Below the pieces are notes generated by a model. The model saw only the letters and a program-made list of their open reading frames with translations, had not been told where the DNA came from and made no database searches. From an uncultured Cyclobacteriaceae bacterium (GTDB taxonomy: Bacteria > Bacteroidota > Bacteroidia > Cytophagales > Cyclobacteriaceae), in contig CANLOE010000007.1 in assembly GCA_947492745.1 (NCBI GenBank), positions 1-64,000 on the forward strand: a stretch of 64,000 nucleotides of DNA, written 5' to 3'. A program made the position numbers and the translations under genes. Shown piece after piece: positions 42,778 through 51,975 of this stretch; the stretch's first letter is position 1, and the number at the start of each line of letters is the position of its first letter.

Positions 42778-44764
42778 TCAGTACTTTTTCCAGTTCTTTT
42801 TCGTTGACCTCTACTGGATACTTGGCCTTCAGCTCTTTGAGCCATTCTTTTTCCAGTACGGTTTGATAGTCGGAGATGACCTCGCCTCTAACTTCCTTCA
42901 GTTTCTTCTTACTCGGTGGTAATACCTCTTCTACGATGATATAGTACACTCTACCTCCATTCTCTATCGTATACTCTCCCTGTTTTGATTCTATTTTGTC
43001 CAAAATAGCCAAGTCTCCTTTTTCAAACAAGCCATTTTTGATATCAACGGTCAGCGCCTCATCTTCATTGAACTTTTCTTCCAAGGCTTCTTTGGTCACC
43101 TGTGTACTGTCCCCTGAGGACAATATACCTTTTAATTCACCGAGAACCTTTTCATTGGCCACATTATACACCGTTGCCTTCATGCGTTCTTCCCACATAT
43201 ATTTATTCTGATTGGATTCGAAGTAATTTCTCAATCCTACAGTATCGCTCACAGCTTTGGTCCATACTTTCTCATCCATCAGTTTGAACAGGAGTATGCC
43301 TTCACGGTACTCTTTGACCAGCATACGGTAGTCGATGTACTTATCGGATAAGTTGAGTTCTTCGTTAGCTATCAGCTCTTTCTCTTCAAATTCACCGAAC
43401 AGCTTGTTCATATAATAGGCAGGGTTGGAACTAACACCAGAGGTCTGTGCCTCTTCTACATAGGTCGTAAACTCCATAAGTTTGGTAGGTTTCCCCTGAA
43501 TGGTAAATAAGGCCTTTTGAAGCTCGGTGCTATCTTTTTTATAAGACCACTCACCGGAAGTCAATGTACTGTCCGCACCATCGATAATGAACTGTTTCAC
43601 GGTCTCATTGAGTACGAAATCATTCTCATTTTTCAGGCGTTTGATCAGTGATGCCTTGTTCAGTTGCGATCTTGCATCACGATTGACCGCATTCTTTATC
43701 ATGGGCTCCAACTCCTCAAATGGCTCGACTCCCATCTTACCTTCCAGTCGTAGGATATGCCAGCCATAGGGCGTCAGAATGGGCTCAGAGATATCACCTT
43801 TTTCTTTTAACTCAAAGGCGGCGGCCTCAAAGGTCGGAGGTAGGCCTGCACCAGACCCAAAAGGGGTCAGTTTCCCACCTTTATCCTTACTGTTAAGGTC
43901 TTCTGAAAATTGGCTTGCCAGTTCGTTCCAATTACCACCGTCGACCAGCTGCTTATGTATTTCGTATATTTTCTTTCTTGCTTTTACAGAGTCTTCTTCG
44001 GGCATGCCCTGAGTGGCTCTGATCATAATGTGGGCTGTTTCCACTTTTCCCCTAGCCGGTCTCTTCTCGTCAACTTTGATAAGATGATAGCCGAACCGGG
44101 TTCTTATCGGCTGAGAGACTTCGCCTACAGGAGTTTTATATGCCGCATCCTCAAAAGGATAGACCATTTGCATCGAGGTAAAATACCCTAGACTTCCGCC
44201 ATTGTTTTTCGCGCTGGGATCTTCGGAAAATTCTGTTGCCAGTTCACTAAAGGCTTTGCCCTCCAAAAACTGACGACGCAGGTCCATAATTTTGTTGTAT
44301 GCCTCTAGCGTATCTTTCGCCATTGCATCTTCTGTGACACGTATCAATATATGAGCTGCCTTCACCTCTTGGCTGAACCTATCGTAGGCCTCTTTGATGA
44401 ACTTCTCTTTCATACCTCCGTTGTTAAGGTATGGTTTGGACAACTGACTCTTATAGGTGTTGAATTCTTCCCTAAAAGCTTGGGTAGTATCCATACCGAG
44501 TGCTTCGGCCTCCTTGACCTTCAACTTGAAGTTGATGAACAAATCCAGATAATCATTGACATCGGTCCTTTGAAAGACACTGTCGTTATTGACATTGTTC
44601 TTTTTGTAAACGTAGGCAAACTCCTCCGTATCTATGGATGTGTCCCCTACACTGAACAGAGTGGGAGATGGTTTCTTGGAAACACCAGTGCTATTCGGGC
44701 CCTTGCACGAAGGGGAGAGCGAGACCGCTGCGGCTGCTACTAAGTAGAAAAAAAGCTTTTTCAT
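42752..44764 (-). CDS. Double-parvulin peptidyl-prolyl isomerase lipoprotein
   Basis: 670 residues. A lipoprotein-like signal peptide (LSPSC, Cys20), an N-terminal helical region with LFINFKLKVKEAE, then two PpiC domains at about 133-236 (AAHILIRV ... GGSLGYFTSMQMVYPFE) and 240-345 (TAHIMIRA ... GGKLTPFGSG), and a long C-terminal helical region of about 300 residues. Probable envelope folding catalyst for outer-membrane proteins. First of three overlapping chaperone genes, and 111 bases downstream of the anti-sigma-like gene. Confidence 0.92.
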   Translation of the reverse strand: MKKLFFYLVAAAAVSLSPSCKGPNSTGVSKKPSPTLFSVGDTSIDTEEFAYVYKKNNVNNDSVFQRTDVNDYLDLFINFKLKVKEAEALGMDTTQAFREEFNTYKSQLSKPYLNNGGMKEKFIKEAYDRFSQEVKAAHILIRVTEDAMAKDTLEAYNKIMDLRRQFLEGKAFSELATEFSEDPSAKNNGGSLGYFTSMQMVYPFEDAAYKTPVGEVSQPIRTRFGYHLIKVDEKRPARGKVETAHIMIRATQGMPEEDSVKARKKIYEIHKQLVDGGNWNELASQFSEDLNSKDKGGKLTPFGSGAGLPPTFEAAAFELKEKGDISEPILTPYGWHILRLEGKMGVEPFEELEPMIKNAVNRDARSQLNKASLIKRLKNENDFVLNETVKQFIIDGADSTLTSGEWSYKKDSTELQKALFTIQGKPTKLMEFTTYVEEAQTSGVSSNPAYYMNKLFGEFEEKELIANEELNLSDKYIDYRMLVKEYREGILLFKLMDEKVWTKAVSDTVGLRNYFESNQNKYMWEERMKATVYNVANEKVLGELKGILSSGDSTQVTKEALEEKFNEDEALTVDIKNGLFEKGDLAILDKIESKQGEYTIENGGRVYYIIVEEVLPPSKKKLKEVRGEVISDYQTVLEKEWLKELKAKYPVEVNEKELEKVLNEFDKTKS

Positions 44765-44875
44765 CGGTTGATTACGGTTTTTGATAATTTTGCAATTTTA
44801 ACGATTTTTTGGCTCAAATCGATACGATATTGTATTAAAAAACGCCATCAGGGTTAAGTGTCTCATTTAAGTCGG

Positions 44876-45298
44876 TCAAATCACATTTATTTTCTTGAAC
44901 AGCCGACAGGTGTTCTTCTTTGAGCTGGTCTTGAACTCTATTCTATCCATAATTTTTTTGACCAATATCAGTCCGATACCTCCTTTTCTTTGTTTTTTGA
45001 TCAGTTCATCTATAGTCGGTTCTTGATAATCATTGATATCAAAGCCTTTCCCCGTATCGGTAATCTGAAATGTCACACCTTTGCCTCTTTCCACAAGGAC
45101 ATTTACCTCTATAAATTCTTGAGGATTACAGTTGTGGGAGTGGATGATAAGATTGGCGCATACCTCATCAATGGCAAGCACCAAGGTACTTACTTCGACC
45201 TCATCAAGGCCGTATTTACTCAAAGTCTTACTTACAAATACCCTGATTTCTTTTAACTTATCTTTCGAGCAGGGTACTTTATAGTTATAGTTGTTCAT
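44876..45298 (-). CDS. RsbW/SpoIIAB-like ATP-binding (anti-sigma type) kinase
   Basis: 140 residues forming a GHKL ATPase domain: N box AIDEVCANLIIHSH (about 43-56), G1 box DTGKGFD and G2 box GGIGL. No dimerisation or sensor region. Proteins of this group phosphorylate a STAS antagonist or bind a sigma factor or other target. The start overlaps the STAS gene by 14 bases and the PP2C phosphatase gene is next upstream, so the three make a partner-switching module. Its target is not evident: no sigma factor gene lies nearby. Confidence 0.92.
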   Translation of the reverse strand: MNNYNYKVPCSKDKLKEIRVFVSKTLSKYGLDEVEVSTLVLAIDEVCANLIIHSHNCNPQEFIEVNVLVERGKGVTFQITDTGKGFDINDYQEPTIDELIKKQRKGGIGLILVKKIMDRIEFKTSSKKNTCRLFKKINVI

Positions 45299-45632
45299 CG
45301 ATATGCGACTTAGCTTCTTCCTTGGTAGTACCTATATAAAGCAACTGGTCAAGCCCCAGTATCTGAAATACGTTTTGCACCTTATCGGTCAAGCCAAACA
45401 ACCCGGTCTTGATATCATTCTCTTCAAAGTATTGAATATAGGACATGAACACCCCCAGACCGGCAGAAGAGATATAATTGAGTTCTTCACAATCGAACAG
45501 GATCTTGGTTGCCTTCTGCTCCGTCACTTTCTGGATCTCATTATCCAGTTGTATGGAAGAGCTAGCATCCACATCTCCTACGATCTTTATTGTACTGATA
45601 TCCCCTTCCGGTATGGTTTTTATCTCTATCAT
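45285..45632 (-). CDS. STAS-domain anti-sigma factor antagonist
   Basis: 115 residues, a single STAS domain. The phospho-acceptor region reads LNYISSAGLGVF with Ser55/Ser56. The family is phosphorylated by the RsbW-like kinase and dephosphorylated by a PP2C enzyme, and binds the kinase when unphosphorylated. It lies between those two genes, 30 bases after the phosphatase gene, overlapping the kinase gene by 14 bases. Confidence 0.93.
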   Translation of the reverse strand: MIEIKTIPEGDISTIKIVGDVDASSSIQLDNEIQKVTEQKATKILFDCEELNYISSAGLGVFMSYIQYFEENDIKTGLFGLTDKVQNVFQILGLDQLLYIGTTKEEAKSHIDEQL

Positions 45633-45662
45633 AACAGTTAAAACGTATTTAGAAATTTCTGG

Positions 45663-47756
45663 TTATTTAAACTTAATGATCAATGTCGTGAAGTCATCAT
45701 CAATGGTATCCACACCTGAAAACTGATATAAGGCCTCTATAAGTTGTTCCTGAAGTTCTCTGGGACTGGCCTTCAGGTTATCGGAGACTATCTCTTGCAG
45801 ACGATCGAACCCGAACTCCTCTCCTAGCGAATTTTTTGCTTCGGTGATGCCATCGGTATAGAGTATGATCAAATCCCCTGAGGCGTAGCTCTTGGTATTT
45901 GTACTTACATATTTACGATAATCTTTCCCACGAAGAATACCCAAGCCTAGACCTTTGGTATCCAGATAGCTGAGCTGATTGCTTTCCAATTGATAATAGA
46001 GTGTGGGACAGTGTCCCGCTCTGGCAAAAGAGAGTTGCTTCGCATTACTATCGATAACAAAATAAGACGTGGTGATAAAGGAGGTCTTCTCCAAGCAACG
46101 GCTCAGGGCACTGTTCGCTTTTTCCAGAAATTCACCTGGAGAGGGGTCACCCAACACCAGAGAATGGAATATTCCTTTCATCTGTGACATCTGGAAGGCC
46201 GCTGAGGTACCCTTACCGGATACATCACCGATAATAACCGCCGTTCTGGTCGGGGAGATTCTGTAGGTATCATAATAATCACCTCCGACTTCATCGGCAG
46301 CCTCGGAAAAGGCTACTATATCGAAGTCTTCGTTATGGTCCAACACATCAGGCAGCAAACTGCTCTGTACCCTTTTGGCAATTTTGACTTCCTCTTTATA
46401 CCGTTCGTTTTCCAACTCCTTTCGTAACAAACGGAAGTTTTCTATCGAAATAGAAGCTTGATTGACAAAGGTTCTGATGATATTGCTCATCTCCTTGTTA
46501 AAGCCATCAGTTACATCCTTTAGTAGGATGATAGCTCCTACTGCTTCGTTTTGTATATTGATCTCGAAGCCCATTGCAGATTTATAATTCGCATTGTTCA
46601 ATTTTATAATGAGCGAATGGGACATAAGGTCTTTTTCTCCACCGAACAAGGACTTGTTACTCGTATTAAAAGAGACCTTTTCCTTTAAATTCAGTATTTC
46701 TTCTTCAGAGATATGATGAGAAATAAAACTGCTCTTGGGTGTTAACCTTCCTGGCTCTACGGAGGTATTGTAAACCTCCACCCAAGCAGCATCTGCCAAT
46801 ACGGTACTTGCCGCACTCTCCAATAATATCCCATATACCTGATCTTCATTCTGTTCTGTCTGTATCGACTGACTCAATCTCTGGAAATTGACCACTTCTG
46901 CCAGTTTCTTCTCAAATACCGATGAAGTGGGCAAGTTAAAAAGTATCACCAACAGTGAAAACAGCGCATAAACAAAAATAAAACTGAACAGCGCCAGTAC
47001 ATAAATGTTAAACCGAAAGTCACTGATGAAGTTCAACTCGTCTGAATCGATGGTCACTTCATTGAACAATACCATTGCAAAATAGGTCAGGTATAGCATG
47101 GACAGCAATATCAGCAAGATGCTTTTCCACTTTTGCCGAAAGTTCAGGTAAGCGACCCACTTCATATTTGCGGAGAGGAACATCCCCATCAGTATCAGCA
47201 CGATAAGAAAGGGGAAAAACAAACCCCTTAATACATTGAAGGGAAAAAGGACACTGTAGGCTAAACTTGCAAGCAGCGCATATTCAAACACATTCCATAC
47301 GCTCAACAGAAATTTGGATTTTTGATACAAGATCAAGCGTTTCCATACCGTAAAGGTCGAAAGTAAAAAGGTAGAGGCCAGCCCAAGGTTTACCAGGTAA
47401 CGTAAATCAATGAACAAAGGGGCATTGACCAATGTACTTGTCCCCAATAAAAAGGTGAAAAATTTTAGGGCCAGAGAAACCACGGTGGCTATGAGTCCGG
47501 TAACAAAAATTCTCCACAAGAGGTCTAGAAAATTGAAGTTCTCTGCTTTGCCAATGCTATATCGATAGTAGAGGTATAGTGTCAACAAAAATACGTTGTA
47601 CAACACCTTAGGTACACCCCTACCTATACCCGCGCTTAATCCATGCCCCTCTGAGAACAGAATGAACAACTCCGACGCTGCCAATAAGAGCCAAACCAGA
47701 ATAGCCAGAAATAAGCTCAGCCTTGTTATCGTCTTATAGGTCAGCATGGAGGGCAT
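45663..47756 (-). CDS. Membrane-bound GAF-PP2C (RsbU/SpoIIE-type) phosphatase
   Basis: 697 residues. About eight membrane helices (10-270), then a GAF domain (about 290-445) and a SpoIIE-type PP2C domain (about 490-697) with DEVGGDYYD, VIIGDVSGKGTSAA, RAGHCPTLYY and LYTDGITEAKN, holding the metal-binding aspartates. In the family it removes phosphate from a STAS antagonist; the membrane and GAF parts suggest control by an envelope or small-molecule signal. It leads the three-gene module and lies 90 bases from guaB on the same strand. Confidence 0.93.
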   Translation of the reverse strand: MPSMLTYKTITRLSLFLAILVWLLLAASELFILFSEGHGLSAGIGRGVPKVLYNVFLLTLYLYYRYSIGKAENFNFLDLLWRIFVTGLIATVVSLALKFFTFLLGTSTLVNAPLFIDLRYLVNLGLASTFLLSTFTVWKRLILYQKSKFLLSVWNVFEYALLASLAYSVLFPFNVLRGLFFPFLIVLILMGMFLSANMKWVAYLNFRQKWKSILLILLSMLYLTYFAMVLFNEVTIDSDELNFISDFRFNIYVLALFSFIFVYALFSLLVILFNLPTSSVFEKKLAEVVNFQRLSQSIQTEQNEDQVYGILLESAASTVLADAAWVEVYNTSVEPGRLTPKSSFISHHISEEEILNLKEKVSFNTSNKSLFGGEKDLMSHSLIIKLNNANYKSAMGFEINIQNEAVGAIILLKDVTDGFNKEMSNIIRTFVNQASISIENFRLLRKELENERYKEEVKIAKRVQSSLLPDVLDHNEDFDIVAFSEAADEVGGDYYDTYRISPTRTAVIIGDVSGKGTSAAFQMSQMKGIFHSLVLGDPSPGEFLEKANSALSRCLEKTSFITTSYFVIDSNAKQLSFARAGHCPTLYYQLESNQLSYLDTKGLGLGILRGKDYRKYVSTNTKSYASGDLIILYTDGITEAKNSLGEEFGFDRLQEIVSDNLKASPRELQEQLIEALYQFSGVDTIDDDFTTLIIKFK

Positions 47757-47877
47757 TTCTTCTTTTATCCGAAAGGGGTTCGAAGATAATTTGTTTTTTC
47801 ATCGCCAGTAGGGGCTACGGGCATTCTGCCCTGTCCCCCTCTTTTTTTCCGTTGTATTTCAGTGAGTATAACGTGTA

Positions 47878-49347
47878 TTACCTGCTGTAGTTGGGGGCTT
47901 CTCGGGTTATCTGGATATCATGTGGATGGCTCTCTTGTACACCAGCAGCCGTAATTTTCACAAACTTGGCTGTCTTAAGGTCATCAATGGTCCCTGCTCC
48001 GCAGTAGCCCATACCGGCCTGAAGACCTCCCGAAAGCTGGTAAAGCACCTCTGCGACCAAGCCTTTGAAGGGTACTCTGCCTACGATACCTTCCGGCACC
48101 AGCTTTTTGATATCGTCTTCGGCATCCTGAAAATAACGATCTTTCGAACCGTCCCCCATTGCCTCCAGAGACCCCATCCCTCGATATGATTTGAACTTTC
48201 TACCTTCAAAAATAATCATCTGACCGGGCGCTTCATCCGTACCGGCCAATAAGGATCCTATCATTACGCTACTTGCTCCGCCTGCAATTGCCTTCACGAT
48301 GTCTCCCGAAAAACGGATACCTCCATCTGCAATGACATGCACATCGGTACCCTCCAGCGCTTTGGCACACTCATTAACTGCCGACAACTGGGGCACTCCG
48401 ACTCCTGCGATGACCCTGGTAGTACAGATACTTCCTGGGCCCACTCCCACCTTGACCGCGTCCGCTCCCGCTTCTGCCAGCATAGTAGCGGCTTCAGGAG
48501 TAGCTATATTACCTACGATCAGATCCAGGTCGGGAAACTCGGCCTTTACTTGCTTGCAGGCATCAATAACGTTTTTTGAGTGACCATGTGCCGTATCAAT
48601 GCTCACCACATCGACACCGGCAGTCTTCAAGGCCTTTATCCTGTCCAATAGATCGTGGGTGACTCCTACAGCCGCCCCGACCCTCAACCGACCAAGCTCG
48701 TCTTTACAGGCATTTGGTTTGTCCTTTTTCTTTAAGATATCCTTATAGGTGATCAGTCCTGTCAACTTGCCTTGATCATCAACGATGGGCAGTTTTTCGA
48801 TTTTGTGCTTTTGAAGGATATCCTCAGCTTCATCCAAGCTGATCCCTTCTTTTGCCGTAATCAGATTTTCCTTCGTCATAATAGACTCTATAGGCAAGCT
48901 ATCATCTTTTAAAAACCTCAGATCTCTATTCGTAATGATACCGATCAGGTTCTGATCCGAATCGATAACAGGTATCCCACCTATTTTATATTCTTTCATA
49001 ATACCCTTTGCATCACGGACTATGGAGTTCACGTCCAATGTGACCGGGTCGATGATCATACCGCTCTGCGAACGTTTTACTTTTCTGACCTGCTTGGCCT
49101 GATTTTCGACGGACATGTTCTTGTGGACAAAACCAAGTCCCCCCTCCAATGCGATAGCAATAGCCAAATCCGCCTCTGTTACGGTATCCATAGCGGCAGA
49201 GACCAAGGGGATGTTCAGTTTTATGTTTTTGGTGAGGTATGTAGAAGTATCCGTATCTCTGGGAAGTACTTCCGAATAACCGGGTAACAACAGCACATCA
49301 TCATAAGTGAGTGCTTCATAAAGAAATTTAGAATTCTGGGAGAGCAT
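47878..49347 (-). CDS. guaB: Inosine-5'-monophosphate dehydrogenase
   Basis: 489 residues from the ATG at 49347; a TTG at 49353 also fits the frame. TIM barrel interrupted by two CBS domains (about 90-210), with the catalytic Cys in [15 protein letters not shown], the IMP-binding [11 protein letters not shown] and the flap region [15 protein letters not shown]. It oxidises IMP to XMP, the committed step to GMP. The family's usual length. Followed on the same strand by the partner-switching genes. Confidence 0.97.
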   Translation of the reverse strand: MLSQNSKFLYEALTYDDVLLLPGYSEVLPRDTDTSTYLTKNIKLNIPLVSAAMDTVTEADLAIAIALEGGLGFVHKNMSVENQAKQVRKVKRSQSGMIIDPVTLDVNSIVRDAKGIMKEYKIGGIPVIDSDQNLIGIITNRDLRFLKDDSLPIESIMTKENLITAKEGISLDEAEDILQKHKIEKLPIVDDQGKLTGLITYKDILKKKDKPNACKDELGRLRVGAAVGVTHDLLDRIKALKTAGVDVVSIDTAHGHSKNVIDACKQVKAEFPDLDLIVGNIATPEAATMLAEAGADAVKVGVGPGSICTTRVIAGVGVPQLSAVNECAKALEGTDVHVIADGGIRFSGDIVKAIAGGASSVMIGSLLAGTDEAPGQMIIFEGRKFKSYRGMGSLEAMGDGSKDRYFQDAEDDIKKLVPEGIVGRVPFKGLVAEVLYQLSGGLQAGMGYCGAGTIDDLKTAKFVKITAAGVQESHPHDIQITREAPNYSR

Positions 49348-49353
49348 AAGCAA

Positions 49354-49724
49354 ATAATTTGTGGTATTATTTGCGGGACAAAATTAAGGAGATCGGTGGA
49401 TATTAAAAACTAATATCAAAATATAATTTTACTCGGTATAAACGGGTTACATAATCACTGTAAAGATAGTAATGCTGTACTGTTTGTAACTCTCATCTCT
49501 CTATGTGGTCAAGTCATATTGTAGTATATGGTAAGCCTTGATAGAATGCGTTTTGTACTCATTCATCAGTTTTAGTATGAATTATTCGCTTGTCAATAGC
49601 ATTATGTGTAATTTTGATAATCATTATGGAGAATCGGTTTTTTTGCAAAAGTGTCATAAAGGCTTGCTTTTGTGACTCGTAATTAAACCAAGGTTACATT
49701 TTTAGGGGCCCAAAATCGCTAAAC
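49354..49724. other. Divergent intergenic gap upstream of guaB
   Basis: 371 bases, A+T-rich. On the minus strand a TAATTTTG box (49379-49386) lies 32 bases before guaB and could be its -7 element, without a well-placed TTG. On the plus strand TTG at 49670-49672 and TACATTTT at 49695-49702 are a weak promoter candidate for the next gene. No repeats of the R1/R2 type. Confidence 0.4.
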
Positions 49725-50216
49725 ATGAGTAAGTTCATACATATGATGATCAATAATGTTCAAGACCCTAAGGGCTTTGAAAAAATGGAACTTATCTTCA
49801 AACACCCCCATGCAAAAATCTATAATGACTATTGTGAAGATAGGCTTTTTGTAAGATGGTGGGGCCAGCAGAGTCATACCTCCATACGCACGATAGGTAC
49901 AAGTATGTCCAAATTACTAAGAGTAAAAGGATACCATCAAATATTGAACTGTAATCAGTTCGTAAGAGGTTCCTTTACTCAAATGGACAATTGGATACTG
50001 GATATTTGGGTTCCTATGATGATTGATGCGGGACTTAAGAATTTTGCCTGGATACTATCACCGGATGAAAGCAGCCGACAATCGGCTGCTACTATGGTAG
50101 GAAAGGATGAAGAGCAGCTTCTGTTCAAATTCAATACGCTAAAAGAAGGGGAAGAATGGCTTAACAACATGAAGAAAAAGTCCTCCCCCGAGAGCCACAA
50201 CGGCTACAAGCGTTAG
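49725..50216 (+). CDS. Conserved Bacteroidota protein of unknown function
   Basis: 163 residues, no signal peptide or membrane helix. The sequence has DYCEDRLFVRWWG, then a motif LNCNQFVRGSFTQMDNWI and AGLKNFAWILSPDESS. I recall similar cytoplasmic proteins in Cytophagales, often in several copies per genome and possibly with a SpoIIAA/STAS-like fold (short strands alternating with helices), but I cannot confirm this. No operon partners: guaB is divergent and rlpA is 469 bases away. Confidence 0.75.
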   Translation: MSKFIHMMINNVQDPKGFEKMELIFKHPHAKIYNDYCEDRLFVRWWGQQSHTSIRTIGTSMSKLLRVKGYHQILNCNQFVRGSFTQMDNWILDIWVPMMIDAGLKNFAWILSPDESSRQSAATMVGKDEEQLLFKFNTLKEGEEWLNNMKKKSSPESHNGYKR

Positions 50217-50685
50217 TCACAATAAAGGAAAGAATCAATAAAGAAGTAGCCCGATACTACTATCACTATGAGCATCGTATACTGTTATCGATAGGATAAT
50301 TCTCCAGAGGTTTGGAGAAGTTCTGAAAGGTACCTTTTCTTTAGACCTTCCATCACGGCTATAAATCAATAAAGTGCATGCGTATTTTGAATTAACGGTA
50401 GCGATGCTTCGCTAAACTCGGTAAAAACCCAATACGTATTGCATTTTGAGTCCTCATGGCGATATGGGATTCGGAATCAATGATACTATCAAGACCGTCC
50501 CTACACCGAATGTTTTTTTTAAGGATTTCTATTTACACAAACCTGATCGTAGTGCGGGATAAGGAGGTGTTTTTATCGTCTAAAGGTAGGCTAATCGATT
50601 TTTAACCATGAGTTAACATTTTTATGATGAAATAAGTAGCCTGCTTCACCTTTGAAAGAACCATATTGATACATAGTTTTACGTC
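50217..50685. other. Intergenic gap with an R1 fragment
   Basis: 469 bases. A degenerate R1 fragment lies at about 50385-50500. A short palindrome AAAGGTACCTTT is at 50327-50338. No gene and no good promoter match was found for rlpA. Confidence 0.45.
50385..50500 (+). repeat. R1 fragment
   Basis: GAATTAACGGTAGCGATGCT, CAATACGTATTGCATTTTGA and the following TCCTCATGGCGAT resemble the middle and right part of R1 copies, strongly decayed. Confidence 0.4.
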
Positions 50686-51396
50686 ATGAGTAAGTATTTC
50701 AGAATGCAATCGATTCCGTTTTTTCTTTTCTTTGGCCTGCTCGCCATGTTGTCCACCGCCCTTAAGGCGCAGGTACAAGAAGGCACTGCTTCTTATTATG
50801 CGGATAAGTTTGAGGGCAAACCTACCGCAAGTGGCGAGAAATACAAACATGCCAAACTGACCGCAGCCCATAGGACCCTACCCTTCGGTACGGTGCTGAG
50901 AGTCACCAATACCCAAACGGGGCAAAGCGCTGAAGTACGTGTCAATGATAGAGGGCCTTTTGTCAAAAACCGAGTTCTAGATGTTTCCAAGTCCGCCGCC
51001 GAAGCATTGGGTTTTTTAAATAAAGGCCTCGCGGTAGTAAAAATAGAAGTCATCGACGCAGGAGATGGTAAGGGAAGTGGCCCCATACGTCCTATCGGCC
51101 AAGTGACCATCGAAGAAAAGGAGTTTTATGACTTCGAAGTAAATCGGTCCAAGCCCAAGGGATTTGGGGTGCAGATCGGTACCTATCAGGAATTGGTCAA
51201 TTTGGTCAGGCTTTCTCAAAATCTGAGAACTTCCTATCGAAAAGAAGTCACCGTGCAGGTCAAGGCTATCAATGGCATTAAAGTATATACTATCATTTTA
51301 GGAAAATTTAGCAGTAGAGCAAAAGCCGGTGATTTTCTCATGAAATTGCAGAAGAAATACCCTGATGCATTTATAGTGGACTTTCAGCGGCTTTGA
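50686..51396 (+). CDS. rlpA: RlpA-family septal ring lytic transglycosylase
   Basis: 236 residues. Signal peptide ending ALKAQ (about 1-28), then the double-psi beta-barrel RlpA domain (about 30-120) with GTASYYADKFEGKPTASGE, HRTLPFGTVLRVTN and the catalytic-type VNDRGPF segment, and a C-terminal SPOR domain (about 163-236) starting GFGVQIGTYQE. Cleaves glycan strands lacking stem peptides in studied members, and SPOR domains bind such denuded glycan at division sites. Monocistronic by context. Confidence 0.92.
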   Translation: MSKYFRMQSIPFFLFFGLLAMLSTALKAQVQEGTASYYADKFEGKPTASGEKYKHAKLTAAHRTLPFGTVLRVTNTQTGQSAEVRVNDRGPFVKNRVLDVSKSAAEALGFLNKGLAVVKIEVIDAGDGKGSGPIRPIGQVTIEEKEFYDFEVNRSKPKGFGVQIGTYQELVNLVRLSQNLRTSYRKEVTVQVKAINGIKVYTIILGKFSSRAKAGDFLMKLQKKYPDAFIVDFQRL

Positions 51397-51500
51397 TGTT
51401 AAGTTTTCACTCACTTCGACACCACCATTGATTAGGGGGAGGGTACGTTTTTGAAATATCGCCTTTGTTTTCTTCTAAGCTTCGTTTGATGATAACATCA

Positions 51501-51674
51501 TTAAACCCAGAATATTCGTTGGAACTTCGTCATGAGGACTTAAATGGCAATAAATCAGGGCGTTTTCTTGGGTTCAGCGTAGCACCGCTACGGTGAATTC
51601 AAAAAACGCATTCATTTACTGATTTGAAGCCAGTTAAGTCCGGAATAGATTTTCTAATGGACATTTTGGGTTAA
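51501..51674 (-). repeat. R1 element copy D, MITE-like
   Basis: 174 bases with ends TTAAACCCAGAATATTCGTT and TTTTGGGTTAAA. The internal hairpin reads GTAGC-ACC-GCTAC, where copies A and B have ATAGC/GCTAT: both arms changed together. Orientation opposite to copies A and B. Confidence 0.75.
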
Positions 51675-51770
51675 ACCCAAAATGATCAATAGCATTCCTA
51701 TTGCGAAACAAGTTTCTTCAAATCCGTGAAACGGACCTCTTTATTGCATTTTAAGCCCTCACGGCGCATC
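51670..51770 (+). repeat. Half R1 element, subfamily 2
   Basis: Begins AACCCAAAATGATCAATAGC and continues ATTCCTATTGCGAAACAAGT, like the units at 22664-22830. It shares its first bases with the end of copy D. Confidence 0.55.
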
Positions 51771-51975
51771 TTCAAATACATAAATTGAGTTTGATGCCGT
51801 AGTCGAAATAAACGACAACAAACCCTTAAAATAACTTCAAAAACAGGCCCCAAAGGTGATTTCTTCTCTGTAGCTAAGCTATTTCATGCATCGGAACCCC
51901 GACAATCAAAACATCAATGTGAGCACACAATATATTCCTTTTGCCAAGCCTAGGCCCAGGATTTACCGGGGTACA

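Larger units (their letters stand above)
51397..51975. other. Convergent gap with R1 copies
   Basis: 579 bases between rlpA and a minus-strand gene. R1 copy D (51501-51674) is followed directly by a half element of subfamily 2 (to about 51770). The rest shows no gene. Confidence 0.55.
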
